Notes: generated by a model not told the origin, from the sequence alone. Shown: positions 8,892-17,823, counted from the stretch's first letter. The stretch is 64,000 nucleotides of DNA from Nitrospirota bacterium (GCA_021789495.1 JAJYJM010000005.1:37424-101423); one strand, 5' to 3'. A program made the numbers and translations.

Positions 8892-9084
8892 CTTCACATA
8901 AACGAGGCGGGCGGCCTTACGGACAAGGCCGGGCAGGACAAAGATAACGCGGGAGAAGGGAAACAAGGAATCTACCTTCGGCGCGCGGATGAACGACCGC
9001 ATCCAGCCGGGCGACGTGATAAACGTGCCGGAGAGCTTCTTTATGATGGAGGACTATTTGCGCTTTTCCTTATCGCTTAAGTAG
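8892..9084 (+). pseudogene. Frameshifted C-terminal remnant of a Wza-type polysaccharide export protein
   Basis: Two overlapping plus-strand frames give pieces of one known tail. The first reads INEAGGLTDKAGQDK; one frame over it continues KITREKGNKESTF, then RIQPGDVINVPESFFM and stops at 9082-9084. The pattern of AGG(F/L)TDKA, then KITRE, then QPGDVI-VPESFF is typical of the SLBB region and C-terminus of outer-membrane polysaccharide export proteins. No start, signal peptide or upstream domain exists, and the piece runs 31 bases into the 3' end of the opposing MerR gene. It is a decayed fragment, not an expressed gene. Confidence 0.7.
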
Positions 9085-9470
9085 ACAAAACACTTCGCGC
9101 ACTCGATGCCGTTCTTGCAATGCCTGCCGGTCAGTTCCCAGCATGGAGCTGAGCGGTCAACGTATGCCGAGCATTCTTCCCTTGATCCTTCCGAACAGCC
9201 CTGTATCTCCCAGCAAGGCGCATAGTCCAGCAGTTTCTTCACGCCTTCTATGCTTATCTTCTTCTCGTGAATAAGCTCCCGGATACATCTGAGCCATTTT
9301 ATGTCGTTATCGGAATAGAACCTGTTCTTGTTCCTCCTCGCAGGCGCGACAAGCCCGTGCTTCTCGTAAAGCCTCAGGGTCTGGTCCGTAGTCCCGACAA
9401 GCTCGGCGGCGATACCGATAGGATAAAGCGGAAGGTTCTCCTTGCGAGATTTCTCATCGTTGTTGTCCAT
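9054..9470 (-). CDS. MerR-family regulator with a cysteine-rich C-terminus
   Basis: The HTH (YPIGIAAELVGTTDQTLRLYEKHGLV) and wing (RFYSDNDIKWLR) are typical MerR. The C-terminal third carries many cysteines in two CWE repeats (CWEIQGC, CWELTGRHC) and ends CAKC, which suggests metal or Fe-S sensing; the effector is unknown. ATG at 9470 is preferred over 9515 because GGAGG lies six bases upstream. A promoter with a 17-base spacer lies at 9518-9546. Confidence 0.85.
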   Translation of the reverse strand: MDNNDEKSRKENLPLYPIGIAAELVGTTDQTLRLYEKHGLVAPARRNKNRFYSDNDIKWLRCIRELIHEKKISIEGVKKLLDYAPCWEIQGCSEGSREECSAYVDRSAPCWELTGRHCKNGIECAKCFVYLSDKEKRK

Positions 9471-9517
9471 GTTCCTCCATTCGGATAAGGCATAAAATCT
9501 GAAGAAATATTCCACAA

Positions 9518-9546
9518 ATTATAGTTGACAATATTAGTCCTGTAAA
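9518..9546 (-). promoter_or_regulatory. Promoter of the MerR gene
   Basis: TTTACA (9541-9546) and TATAAT (9518-9523) with a 17-base gap on the minus strand. A second, overlapping TTGACA/TAATAT pair lies slightly upstream. No matching long-spacer MerR operator is obvious. Confidence 0.65.
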
Positions 9547-9598
9547 CAGCGACCTGTCAAGTTAAATATTTTAATTGAGATTTAAGGTCTGCTTATAA

Positions 9599-11146
9599 TC
9601 AGGATTTATATGCGCTTGGAAAAAGGGAGGCGTCCGTATGGGGCAGGAACATGGCTGCGCGGTACAGGCTCATGAATTCCGCGCTGGCATTGAGTTCCTT
9701 ATAAGTTATCGTTGAGGCGATATTTTCAATCTGTTCAATCGATTTTAAGTCAAGAAGCGCCAGAACTGCGCCTTTAAGGGAAGAATTCCCCAAGAGTTTG
9801 AATTTGTTTATCGGTATGTCCGGCAACATCCCGATTGAAACGGCCTTGTCCGCAGCGATATACTCTCCGAACGTCCCGGCCACGAAGAACGACTCTATGT
9901 CGTTAAAGGTTATGCCTATTTCTGCGGTTATCACGGTCAGGGCCGTATACATCGCCGCCTTGGTGCGGATAAGGTTCTCTATGTCCTTTTCCGTAAATAC
10001 AATATTCTCTGTTACCTTATATGCCGCCCCCCATTCCGTATTGACAACCCTTTCCGTCCTGCCGGGTATAAACCTGCCGCGTCCGTCTATGAGACCTGTC
10101 CTGAAAAGCTCGGAGAGAAGGTCTATGAGCGCGGAGCCGCACATCCCGTAAGGCGGGACATCCCCGATAACGCTAAAGGACGGCTCATAGTTCTCGCCTA
10201 TCCTTATCCTGTCTATCGCGCCTGGAGCGGCCCTCATGCCTGAACTCACGACACCGCCTTCAAGCGCCGGGCCGGCGGCGCCCGCACATGCGACAAGCCA
10301 GTCCCTGTTTCCCACGATTATCTCCGCGTTAGTCCCGACGTCCACGAGTATCGAAATGCCGTCTCTCTCAGCCATCCCGGAGGCGAGTATCCCGGCCAGG
10401 ACGTCCCCGCCGACATAGCTCCCGACATTCGGAAGAACGACAACCGGCGCTTCAGGCTTGATATTCAGTCCAAGCTCCTTCGCCCTGAAACTCCCGAAAC
10501 GATTTGCGGCTGGGACATACGGCGCGCGGCATATGTTATACGGGTCAAGCCCGAGGAAGAGGTGCGCCATGGTGGTGTTCCCGGATATGCAGGCGCAGGA
10601 AATATCGCCGACTGATATGCCGGCATCGTGTGCGAGCCTTTCTGCCAGGACGTTTATCGCGTCCACAGCCGCAAGCCTCAGTTCCTCAAGGCCTGCCGGT
10701 TGGCCGGCTTCGGACAGTTTCAGGCAGTGGTGTATTCTTGCGAGTATGTCTTCTCCGATAGCCGTCTGGGGATTAGTCCCGGAAAGCTCGCCTACGGATT
10801 TTCCCGAATTCAGATCTACAATACTGCATACTATGTTCGTCGTGCCGAGGTCCACGGCAAGGCCGAAGGCGGTCGACCGCCTGCCAGCAAAGCCGCCCGG
10901 CTCTACATCTATTAGTTCCGGCCTGCCGGCCAGGCAGACGGTTGCGGTTACCTCGAAATCATTATCCCTGAGCTGGTCGACCGGCCTCAGCGCCCGTGAA
11001 AGCTTCCTTATCGCAGACAACGGAACAGTATCGACATCGAGTCCCTCGCGCCGAAGGCCGTCCAATACGCGCTCAAGGTCGGGCGTCTTGTCCTCGTCCG
11101 AGGCATGAGGAAGCTTCAGGAAATATTTTTTTACAAGAGGCGTCAT
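9599..11146 (-). CDS. ASKHA (DUF4445) corrinoid-activator-like protein without the ferredoxin domain
   Basis: The sequence matches the middle and C-terminal parts of RACo-type reductive activators of corrinoid proteins: PLVKKYFLKLPHAS (linker start), the ATPase motif FGLAVDLGTTNIVCSIVD, SGNTTMAHLFLGL, VGSYVGGDVLAGIL, LVDVGTNAEIIVG and FFVAGTFGEYI. Characterised RACo proteins begin with a plant-type [2Fe-2S] domain of about 90 residues; here the frame starts at the linker. The ATG overlaps the upstream MoeA-fusion stop (TGATG), so an earlier start is excluded. It may need a separate electron donor or have another role. The co-transcribed molybdopterin genes are unexpected partners. Confidence 0.82.
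   Translation of the reverse strand: MTPLVKKYFLKLPHASDEDKTPDLERVLDGLRREGLDVDTVPLSAIRKLSRALRPVDQLRDNDFEVTATVCLAGRPELIDVEPGGFAGRRSTAFGLAVDLGTTNIVCSIVDLNSGKSVGELSGTNPQTAIGEDILARIHHCLKLSEAGQPAGLEELRLAAVDAINVLAERLAHDAGISVGDISCACISGNTTMAHLFLGLDPYNICRAPYVPAANRFGSFRAKELGLNIKPEAPVVVLPNVGSYVGGDVLAGILASGMAERDGISILVDVGTNAEIIVGNRDWLVACAGAAGPALEGGVVSSGMRAAPGAIDRIRIGENYEPSFSVIGDVPPYGMCGSALIDLLSELFRTGLIDGRGRFIPGRTERVVNTEWGAAYKVTENIVFTEKDIENLIRTKAAMYTALTVITAEIGITFNDIESFFVAGTFGEYIAADKAVSIGMLPDIPINKFKLLGNSSLKGAVLALLDLKSIEQIENIASTITYKELNASAEFMSLYRAAMFLPHTDASLFPSAYKS
10868..10881. repeat. GGCGGTCGACCGCC palindrome inside the RACo-like gene
   Basis: A variant of the backbone mini-repeat, preceded by GAA. It is in frame just upstream of the conserved AVDLGTTN motif and encodes part of GRRSTAFG. 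A further half-degenerate copy (GGTCGACCGGCCTC) lies at 10975-10988. Confidence 0.6.
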
Positions 11147-13107
11147 CAGTCAGAAGCCGGTCCACCGGTCGAAGCCGGTCTACCGGTCTCCCACATTACT
11201 GCTCCCATATCCCGCACGTCGTATCCTCCAAGGGCAACAACCGCTTCGCGGAACTCGGAGTCATCACGAATTATGGCAAGCAGCGCCTGCATCTTCGGGT
11301 CGTCGTAATATTCGGCGGGTATGGCGAGGTCGTATCGCTCCTGGGCCACAGGTATAAAATCCAGGCCGAGCGCACGCGCCGCAGCGAGTATGCCGAGGCC
11401 GGTGTCCGCCGCGCCGGAAAGAACCGCCGAGGCAACGCCCATATGAGTGTACTCCTCGTGCGCGTAGCCTTTCATTTCTGATTTATTTATGCCCAGCCTC
11501 TTCAAGTTCAGGTCGGTAAGAAGCCTCGTCCCGGCGCCTGCCTGCCGGTTCACGAAAACCACGTCCGGACGCCGCAGGTCTTCAAAACCCTTTATACCTT
11601 TCGGATTACCTTTCAATACCAGAAATCCCTGCTCGCGGTATACGAGGTTCACAAGACAGATGCGGCGGCCCGGCAGATATTTTTCCAGGTAGGAAATATT
11701 GTATTCCCCGGTATCTTCGTCCAGGAGGTGCGTCCCGGCCATGTGGGCCTCGTTTTTCTTGAGAGCAATTATTCCCCCCATGCTTCCGGTATGCGCCGAG
11801 GAAAGAGAGAACGCCGGTTCTCTTTTCTTCAGGAAGTTCCCGAGAATATCGAGGGCGTTGTCGTGGCTGCCTATGCAGACGACCGTATTCTCTATCTCCT
11901 CCGGAGGCTTCAGAAGCTCCGCCTCAACAAGGCTTCCCGCCGCAAGCCCTTCCGAGAGCGCCGGGATTCGCACAATGCCGTCCGCGCGCACGAGGGTCAT
12001 GAGCACCCCGGCGCCCCGGTGCATCGGCGTCGCAACGATATTATCCCCGACCTTGCCGAGTTTGACCCTGACAAACTCCTCCTGCCCGAGCGGCGAAGAC
12101 AACTGGCGGGAAAGCGTCGCGCCAATCGTCCGGGCGGCGGGCGGCTCCATCCCCTGCATGGCGTAAACGAGCGGACGGACAAAAAGCCTGAAGGCGAGAA
12201 ACGCCGAAACCGGATAGCCCGGCACGCCGATTACAGGCTTCCCGTTTACGATTCCCAAAATCACCGGCTTTCCCGGCTTCGTGTTTATCCCGTGCAGAAA
12301 AACCTCCCCAAGCTCGCTTATCGCCTGGTATGTATGGTCTTCCGAACCGGCGGAAGAACCCGCGTTCACAGCGACAATGTCGTGCCCGCGTGCCGCCTCG
12401 ATTATCACGGCCTTCAACGCATCCGTATCATCGGGGACTATATCGAACCGTTTCGCATCCGCGCCGCATTCTTCCGCCATGCCGGACAGCATCCGGGAAT
12501 TATACTCCAGGATGTTGCCTTTTTTAAGCTCCGTACCCGGCCGGACAAGCTCGTCCCCGGTCGGTATAAGCCCCACGCTTGGCCTTCTCCGGACGAGAAG
12601 CTCCGTAATCCCTCCGGCAATCAGAGCCGCCGTATCCGTCGGGCGGAGCAGGTGATTCTCCGGCACAATCAGCTCCGTCGCGACAATGTCTTCTCCCACC
12701 ACGCGCACATGCTGCCAGGGCGTCGCCGGCCGGATTATCTCTATACAGCTTTCCGCCTCGTTAGTGTCCTCCACCATTATCACGGCGTCCATGCCGTCCG
12801 GGAGCGGATTGCCGGTGTTTACGTATACGGCCTGCGCGCCGAGCTTGAGCTTTATTGGATTTCTGTCCGACGCGCCCACTGTATCGGCAAAACGCACCGC
12901 CACGCCGTCCATCGCGGCGCAGTGATAGAAAGGCGAAGAAAGCCTCGCCGCCACCGCCTGTGCCGTTACGCGCCCAAGGGAGTCGTCCACGTTGACAATC
13001 TCCCCCGGAAGCGGCTTCCACGGCCCCGCCTCGTCGAGTTTCCGCCTCCAGAGGGCAATGGCATCGTCGAGCGGCGTGGTGGTTATGTAGATTTTTCTGT
13101 CAATCAA
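11146..13107 (-). CDS. MoeA fused to a periplasmic-binding-protein-like (PBP/LysR-substrate) domain
   Basis: Residues 1 to about 410 are MoeA (molybdenum insertion into adenylylated molybdopterin): AMDGVAVRF, NTGNPLPDGMDAVIMVED, VNAGSSAGSEDHTY and GVPGYPVSAFLAF. Residues about 425-640 are a PBP-like domain (VVCIGSHDNALDIL... FVNRQAGAGTRLL, the anion-binding type seen in molybdate/tungstate-related proteins). This MoeA-PBP architecture is known, and the added domain is often proposed to bind molybdate or tungstate. The TTG start overlaps the upstream moeA stop by eight bases. The last 15 residues come from the tandem mini-repeat at 11153. Confidence 0.92.
   Translation of the reverse strand: MIDRKIYITTTPLDDAIALWRRKLDEAGPWKPLPGEIVNVDDSLGRVTAQAVAARLSSPFYHCAAMDGVAVRFADTVGASDRNPIKLKLGAQAVYVNTGNPLPDGMDAVIMVEDTNEAESCIEIIRPATPWQHVRVVGEDIVATELIVPENHLLRPTDTAALIAGGITELLVRRRPSVGLIPTGDELVRPGTELKKGNILEYNSRMLSGMAEECGADAKRFDIVPDDTDALKAVIIEAARGHDIVAVNAGSSAGSEDHTYQAISELGEVFLHGINTKPGKPVILGIVNGKPVIGVPGYPVSAFLAFRLFVRPLVYAMQGMEPPAARTIGATLSRQLSSPLGQEEFVRVKLGKVGDNIVATPMHRGAGVLMTLVRADGIVRIPALSEGLAAGSLVEAELLKPPEEIENTVVCIGSHDNALDILGNFLKKREPAFSLSSAHTGSMGGIIALKKNEAHMAGTHLLDEDTGEYNISYLEKYLPGRRICLVNLVYREQGFLVLKGNPKGIKGFEDLRRPDVVFVNRQAGAGTRLLTDLNLKRLGINKSEMKGYAHEEYTHMGVASAVLSGAADTGLGILAAARALGLDFIPVAQERYDLAIPAEYYDDPKMQALLAIIRDDSEFREAVVALGGYDVRDMGAVMWETGRPASTGGPASD
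11153..11188. repeat. Two tandem 18-bp units of GAAGCCGGTCNACCGGTC at a gene end
   Basis: Units at 11153-11170 and 11171-11188 differ at one base. They encode the C-terminal tail GRPASTGGPAS of the MoeA-PBP protein, adjacent to the start of the RACo-like gene. Confidence 0.75.
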
Positions 13108-14368
13108 AAAGCCTCACCGTTACCTTCTCTCCCTTCGCCACACCCGGCTTTTCGGCGGGTATCACAGCCGTCCCGTGCGCCTTGACGAGGGTAAAAATAA
13201 GCCCGGATTTACCCAGCACCGGGTATGCCCAAAGCTCACCATCCTCAAGCTTCAGCATAACCCCAAGGTGGTCTTCACGTCCCGGCGAGGAGGAATAATT
13301 ACGGGCCATCCTTGCCTCGACCACCCTGACACCCGGTATCCCCAGGGCCGCGAGCGGGTCGATTTCACCTGAAATTTCCCTCAGCAGGGGCCGCAAAAAC
13401 AGCTCGAAACATACCGCCACGGCTACCGGATGGCCGGGCAAGCCAAAGACGGGCTTGCCGCTAACCATGCCTATTATAACAGGTTTTCCGGGCTTTACGG
13501 ATACCCCGCGCACGATGATTCCCGGCTCCATGCCGTTTATGACTTTCTCGGTCAAGTCCCTTGTCCCGACAGAGCTTCCGCCCGTTATCACGACCAAGTC
13601 GCACTCTGAAATCGAGCTCCCCACGGCCTCCAGGATGGGGCCGAATTCGTCCCTGAATATGCCCTTTAATACCGGGATTGCGCCTGCCTTGCGCACCATC
13701 GCGGCAAGGGTGTAGGAGTTCACGTCCCGCACCTGTCCGGGGCGCGGAGACTTATCCGCCGGGACTATCTCGTTGCCGGTGTTTATTATCGCAACCTTGG
13801 GCCTTTTGAATACGGGCACACGCGTTATCCCTATACCCGCCAGCGCGCCGAGGTCCTGCGGACGGAGCCTGTGCCCCTTTGTAAAAGCCGCCTCGCCCGC
13901 CCTGATGTCGTCCCCCGGCTGTATTACGTTCTCACCCGGCGCAACGGGCCTTGTTATTTCCAGTTCGTCGGCATTAAGCGCCTGTGTATGCTCCAGCATA
14001 ACCACGGCGTCCGCCTCGTCCGGCAGCATTCCGCCGGTAGGGATGGCAATGGCCTGGCCATGCGAAAGCGGCCCCGGGGCCGTTTCTCCCATGACAATCT
14101 CGCCCGCGAGTTTCAAATAGGCGGGGATTTGTTCGGATGCGCCGAAGGTATCGGAGGAGAACACGGCGTAGCCGTCCATGGACGAGCGGGGAAATTCCGG
14201 GAGATGAGTCCCGGATATTATATCTGCCGCGAGGATGCGCCCAAGCGCCTCGTGCAGCGATATTTCCTCGCGCCCAGGCTCAGGCGGGGTATAGGAGGAA
14301 TGCAGTATGTTCAGGGCCTCATCGACACTCACCGCCTCGCCCCGGCCCAGCATGTCTTTTTGGCTCAT
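13100..14368 (-). CDS. moeA: Molybdopterin molybdenumtransferase MoeA
   Basis: Full-length MoeA (422 residues) catalyses insertion of molybdate or tungstate into molybdopterin. Conserved stretches are SSMDGYAVFS, PTGGMLPDEADAVVMLE, VITGGSSVGTRDLTE, SVKPGKPVIIGMVSGKPVFG split around the active site, and LPGHPVAVAVCFELF. It is first in a three-gene operon (moeA, moeA-PBP, RACo-like) and is separated from ihf by a strong terminator. Two MoeA paralogues in tandem often divide Mo and W use; which does which cannot be told here. Confidence 0.95.
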   Translation of the reverse strand: MSQKDMLGRGEAVSVDEALNILHSSYTPPEPGREEISLHEALGRILAADIISGTHLPEFPRSSMDGYAVFSSDTFGASEQIPAYLKLAGEIVMGETAPGPLSHGQAIAIPTGGMLPDEADAVVMLEHTQALNADELEITRPVAPGENVIQPGDDIRAGEAAFTKGHRLRPQDLGALAGIGITRVPVFKRPKVAIINTGNEIVPADKSPRPGQVRDVNSYTLAAMVRKAGAIPVLKGIFRDEFGPILEAVGSSISECDLVVITGGSSVGTRDLTEKVINGMEPGIIVRGVSVKPGKPVIIGMVSGKPVFGLPGHPVAVAVCFELFLRPLLREISGEIDPLAALGIPGVRVVEARMARNYSSSPGREDHLGVMLKLEDGELWAYPVLGKSGLIFTLVKAHGTAVIPAEKPGVAKGEKVTVRLFD

Positions 14369-14385
14369 AAGCGTTATTTTTAAGC

Positions 14386-14423
14386 AAAAAGGCAGGCGGC
14401 TTTGTGTAATTCAAGCCCCTGCC
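14386..14423 (-). terminator. Rho-independent terminator after ihf
   Basis: Minus strand: GGCAGGGGCTT pairs with AAAGCCGCCTGCC and is followed by TTTTTG. It separates ihf from the moeA operon. Confidence 0.8.
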
Positions 14424-14484
14424 TTAACGGATTAAAAAAATTTCCACGGGGTCTCGCCTGGCCCCTTTTCTCCGCCCGCCACCT

Positions 14485-14766
14485 TTACTTGTTGTCTACC
14501 AGCTCCTTGAGCTCCTTGCCTGCCTTGAAGAACGGAACCTTTTTGGAAGGCACGGAAACAGGGGAGCCTGTCTTGGGGTTTCTGCCCTCGCGCTGCTTCC
14601 GGGAGCGGATTTTGAAACTGCCGAACCCCCTTATCTCGATCTTGTCGCCGATGGCAAGCGAGTCCTTGATGCTGTCGAAAATTGTATTGATTATTACCTC
14701 TGTCTGCTTCTTTGTAAGACCGTCGACCTTGTCAGAAACCTTCTCAACAAGCTCCGCCTTAGTCAT
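14485..14766 (-). CDS. HU/IHF-family DNA-bending protein
   Basis: The 93-residue product begins MTKAELVEKVSDK and has the family arm RNPKTG with the conserved Pro, and GFGSFKIRSRKQREGRNP. Length and the KVPFFKAGKELKE tail fit an integration-host-factor subunit more than HU. It binds and bends DNA. Position next to sppA and rpsA is the usual place for ihfB in deltaproteobacteria. A good promoter lies upstream (14823-14851). Confidence 0.93.
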   Translation of the reverse strand: MTKAELVEKVSDKVDGLTKKQTEVIINTIFDSIKDSLAIGDKIEIRGFGSFKIRSRKQREGRNPKTGSPVSVPSKKVPFFKAGKELKELVDNK

Positions 14767-14822
14767 AAACCATTACCCCCGTTATATGAAATTTCAGAGT
14801 GCTTTTGATGACCTTGAGGGAA

Positions 14823-14851
14823 TAAATAACATATCCATAACCCGTTGTCAA
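14823..14851 (-). promoter_or_regulatory. Promoter of the ihf gene
   Basis: TTGACA (14846-14851) and TATTTA (14823-14828) with a 17-base spacer on the minus strand, about 55 bases before the ATG. Confidence 0.6.
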
Positions 14852-14873
14852 GGTTAAAGATATTGTTTTTTTG

Positions 14874-15770
14874 TCATCTTATTTCCGGCGCGGCATAAAG
14901 ATACATCATGCCCTGGAGGTTCTTTCCTATGAGGCCCTGGAACAGGCTGCCCGCATTCTGCCCCTTAATAAAATCCCAGATGGACGTCTTCTTCTCCTCG
15001 GTAATTACTGCGGGCCTGCCCTTTATGCCGGCCATCTTTCCTGCGGCGCTTATGGCGTCCTGGAGGTCTCCAAGCCCGTCCACGAGGCCGAGTTTCTGCG
15101 CCTGCCTTCCGGTGTAGACGCTGCCGTCCGCCAACGCCCAGACGTCGTCAACCTTCATCTTCCGCCCCTTGGCCACGGCCTCCACAAACTGCCCGTGAAC
15201 ATCCCGAAGGACGTTTTTCAGGTATTCTTTTTCGTCCGGGGTCATTGTCCGCATGAAATCACCGACGTCCTTGCGCTTGCCGGAGGCTATCGTCTGGTCT
15301 TTTATGCCAATCTTTTTAAGGAGTTGTTCCACCGACGCGAATTCCATGATGACGCCGATACTGCCTGTAAGGGTTCCGGGGTTGGCCAGTATCCTGTCCG
15401 CGGCTGAAGCGATATAATACCCGCCGGATGCCGCGACGGTGCCCATCGATACGACGATTTTCTTACCGGTTTTTGCGCGGACTTTGTTTATCTCCTCGTA
15501 GATTTCCTGGCTTGGCACGACAGCCCCGCCGGGACTGTTAATCCGGAGGACGATGGCCTTTACGGAGGGGTTTTTAGAGTATTTTTTAAGCTGGTGGATT
15601 ACGTCTTTGGAGGAGAGGATAATCCCGTCTATTCTTATGACCGCGACCTTGCCGGAAGCTGCAACCGGCGCCCTCCCGAGAAAAAGGGAAGCGCCGGTCG
15701 AGATTGCGATTACAAGCGCGGCAGCGATAATTATCCCGACTATCAGGAAAGCTATCGGTTTCCTGTTCAT
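14874..15770 (-). CDS. sppA: Signal peptide peptidase SppA (short form)
   Basis: One N-terminal membrane helix (IAFLIVGIIIAAALVIAIS) anchors a single S49 Ser/Lys protease domain. The nucleophile Ser is in TVAASGGYYIASAADRI and the Lys base in GRQAQKLGLVDGLG. At 298 residues it is the half-length type that works as an octamer and clears signal peptides left in the membrane. Start ATG 15770 has GGAGG upstream. It follows rpsA, as in many related genomes. Confidence 0.95.
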   Translation of the reverse strand: MNRKPIAFLIVGIIIAAALVIAISTGASLFLGRAPVAASGKVAVIRIDGIILSSKDVIHQLKKYSKNPSVKAIVLRINSPGGAVVPSQEIYEEINKVRAKTGKKIVVSMGTVAASGGYYIASAADRILANPGTLTGSIGVIMEFASVEQLLKKIGIKDQTIASGKRKDVGDFMRTMTPDEKEYLKNVLRDVHGQFVEAVAKGRKMKVDDVWALADGSVYTGRQAQKLGLVDGLGDLQDAISAAGKMAGIKGRPAVITEEKKTSIWDFIKGQNAGSLFQGLIGKNLQGMMYLYAAPEIR

Positions 15771-15843
15771 TCAAGCCTCCCCAAACAGCCCCGGCAAGCC
15801 ACGCAATTCACCCCGCCATGCTTCCCGGCAATTCACACCGACA

Positions 15844-15861
15844 CCCCGGTAATCACCGGGG
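15844..15861 (-). other. GC-rich hairpin after rpsA
   Basis: CCCCGGT and ACCGGGG pair around GATT, starting three bases past the rpsA stop. No T tract follows, so it is more likely an mRNA 3' stabiliser or processing hairpin than a full terminator. Confidence 0.5.
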
Positions 15862-15863
15862 AT

Positions 15864-17615
15864 TTATGCCTCGTCCTTGCCGCTGTCCTTTATACGCGCG
15901 CCGAGCGAGCTGTCGAACCTGTCCTGAGAGTTCCTGTAGCCATCCTGGTCGGACTTCTCGCCCTCTTTTTTGAAAGCCTTTATGGACAGACCTATCTTGC
16001 GTTCGGCGGTATCGACCTTGATAATCTTGGCGGTTACCTCGTCATCGAGCTTCAGGAGGTCTTCCATCTTGGCATGCTGGTCCTTGTCTATCTCGGAGAT
16101 GTGTATCAGGCCCTCGACGCCGCCTTCCAACTCTACAAAGACACCGAAATCGGTGATCTTTATGACCTTGCATGTAACGTTATCGCCGACCCTGTAGGAG
16201 CCTGGAATCTCGCGGTCCCAGGGATCGGAATCAAGCTGCTTGAGTCCAAGCGAGAGCCGCTCCTTTTCCTTGTCCACGGAAAGCACCACCGCCTCCACCT
16301 TCTGACCCTTTTTGAGGACCTCGGACGGGTGCTTAAGGTGTTTTGTCCAGGATATGTCGGAGATATGGATAAGGCCGTCGATTCCCTCGTCCAGCCCGAC
16401 GAATGCGCCGAAGTCCGTGAGGTTCCTGACCTTGCCCTCTATCTTCGAGCCGACCGGATACTTCTCCGCTATGACATCCCAGGGGTTCGGTTCCACCTGT
16501 TTCATGCCGAGCGAAATGCGCTTATTGGCCTTGTCTATCGAAAGCACCACGGCGTCGATGATATCGCCCATGCCGACGACCTTGCTCGGATGGCGGACTT
16601 TCTGCGTCCAGGACATCTCGGAGACGTGGACGAGACCTTCTATGCCCTGCTCAAGCTCGACAAACGCGCCGTAGTCGGTAAGGCTCACCACCTTGCCGCG
16701 CACCCTCGCGCCCACGGGATATTTGCTGTCGGCAAGCGCCCAGGGGTCGTTGGAAAGCTGTTTCAAGCCCAAGGAGACCTTCTCGTTCTCCCGGTCGTAT
16801 TTCAGCACCATGACCTTTATCCTGTCGCTGACGACGAACATCTCGGAGGGGTGGCTCACTCTTCCCCAGGACATGTCGGTTATGTGGAGCAGGCCGTCGA
16901 TGCCGCCAAGGTCGATAAACGCGCCGTATTCCGTGATGTTCTTTACTATGCCGTCTATCACGACGCCTTCCTTGAGCGTCGAGAGCGTCTGAGTCTTCTT
17001 CTTGTCCCGGACTTCCTCAAGGAGCGCCCTCCTGGAGAGGACAATGTTGCCCCGGCGCTGGTTGACCTTGAGCACCTTGAGATCAAACGTCTGGCCAATC
17101 AGAGAATCGAGATTCCGAACGGGCCTTAAGTCTACCTGGGAGCCGGGCAGGAATCCCTTAACTCCGTTTATGTCAACCGTCATACCGCCCTTTATGCGGG
17201 CGATGACCTTGCCGGTCACGGTCATGTCCTTGTTGCAGGCCTCTTCTATCTGCTCCCATATCTTTATCTTGTCGGCCTTCTCTTTCGAGAGGACGATATT
17301 GCCTTCGGAGTCCTCGCGCTCTTCGAGATATACCTCGATGTCGTCGCCGACCTTTATCCTCTTCAGTTCGTCGGCGTGTATCTCCTCGATGGGTATAATA
17401 CCCTCCGATTTGTATCCCACATCGACCACAACTCCATCGGGCCTGACCTGTATTACACGGCCCCTGACGACCGTTCCCTCCTCCACGCTCTTGAATGATT
17501 CGTCGTAGAGGCGGGACATTTCATCTTTATCCTGGCCTTCCGCCCCCACCTCCTCGAAGTCTTCCTCCTCTTCGGCGGAATAATCCATTGCCAGTTTCTT
17601 TTCCTCTTTTGCCAT
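15864..17615 (-). CDS. rpsA: 30S ribosomal protein S1
   Basis: The 583-residue protein carries six S1/OB repeats; the last four are recognised by the returning pattern YGAF(I/V)(D/E)L...G(I/V)(D/E)GL(L/I)HI(T/S)DMSW and DRIKVMVL. An acidic head (EEEEDFEEVGAEGQ) precedes repeat one, and a short charged tail follows repeat six. S1 brings mRNA to the 30S subunit. GGAGG lies about 13 bases before the ATG, slightly far, which is not unusual for rpsA. Confidence 0.98.
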   Translation of the reverse strand: MAKEEKKLAMDYSAEEEEDFEEVGAEGQDKDEMSRLYDESFKSVEEGTVVRGRVIQVRPDGVVVDVGYKSEGIIPIEEIHADELKRIKVGDDIEVYLEEREDSEGNIVLSKEKADKIKIWEQIEEACNKDMTVTGKVIARIKGGMTVDINGVKGFLPGSQVDLRPVRNLDSLIGQTFDLKVLKVNQRRGNIVLSRRALLEEVRDKKKTQTLSTLKEGVVIDGIVKNITEYGAFIDLGGIDGLLHITDMSWGRVSHPSEMFVVSDRIKVMVLKYDRENEKVSLGLKQLSNDPWALADSKYPVGARVRGKVVSLTDYGAFVELEQGIEGLVHVSEMSWTQKVRHPSKVVGMGDIIDAVVLSIDKANKRISLGMKQVEPNPWDVIAEKYPVGSKIEGKVRNLTDFGAFVGLDEGIDGLIHISDISWTKHLKHPSEVLKKGQKVEAVVLSVDKEKERLSLGLKQLDSDPWDREIPGSYRVGDNVTCKVIKITDFGVFVELEGGVEGLIHISEIDKDQHAKMEDLLKLDDEVTAKIIKVDTAERKIGLSIKAFKKEGEKSDQDGYRNSQDRFDSSLGARIKDSGKDEA

Positions 17616-17745
17616 CAGACTAAAATACCTCCGGTTCTTTTATTTTTCAGGCGCACGGCCCGAAATCCTGCAAGATTTAAATCTTAACATATTTCACTTG
17701 GGTTTTCCAGCATATTTATGCGGGATTCGACGATACGCTAACTTT

Positions 17746-17823
17746 GTCATTGCGAAGAGCGGAAAGCGACGTGGCAATCCCGGAATTTAAAACCTGAGAT
17801 TGCTTCGCTTCGCTCGTAATGAC
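17746..17823. repeat. Dispersed palindromic intergenic repeat (GTCATTGCGA type)
   Basis: The element starts GTCATTGCGAAGAGC and ends GCTCGTAATGAC, with GTGGCAATCCC and GAGATTGCTTCG in the middle, so its two halves are near-complementary. Repeats of this type fill intergenic spaces in many bacterial genomes. It occupies most of the gap between rpsA and plsC. Confidence 0.75.

Noticed and set aside
11997-12182. Many open frames opposite the GC-rich genes (for example within moeA, pheA and fdh regions)
   Set aside because: They have Arg/Pro/Ser-rich composition with no domain motif and lie wholly within convincing genes on the other strand.
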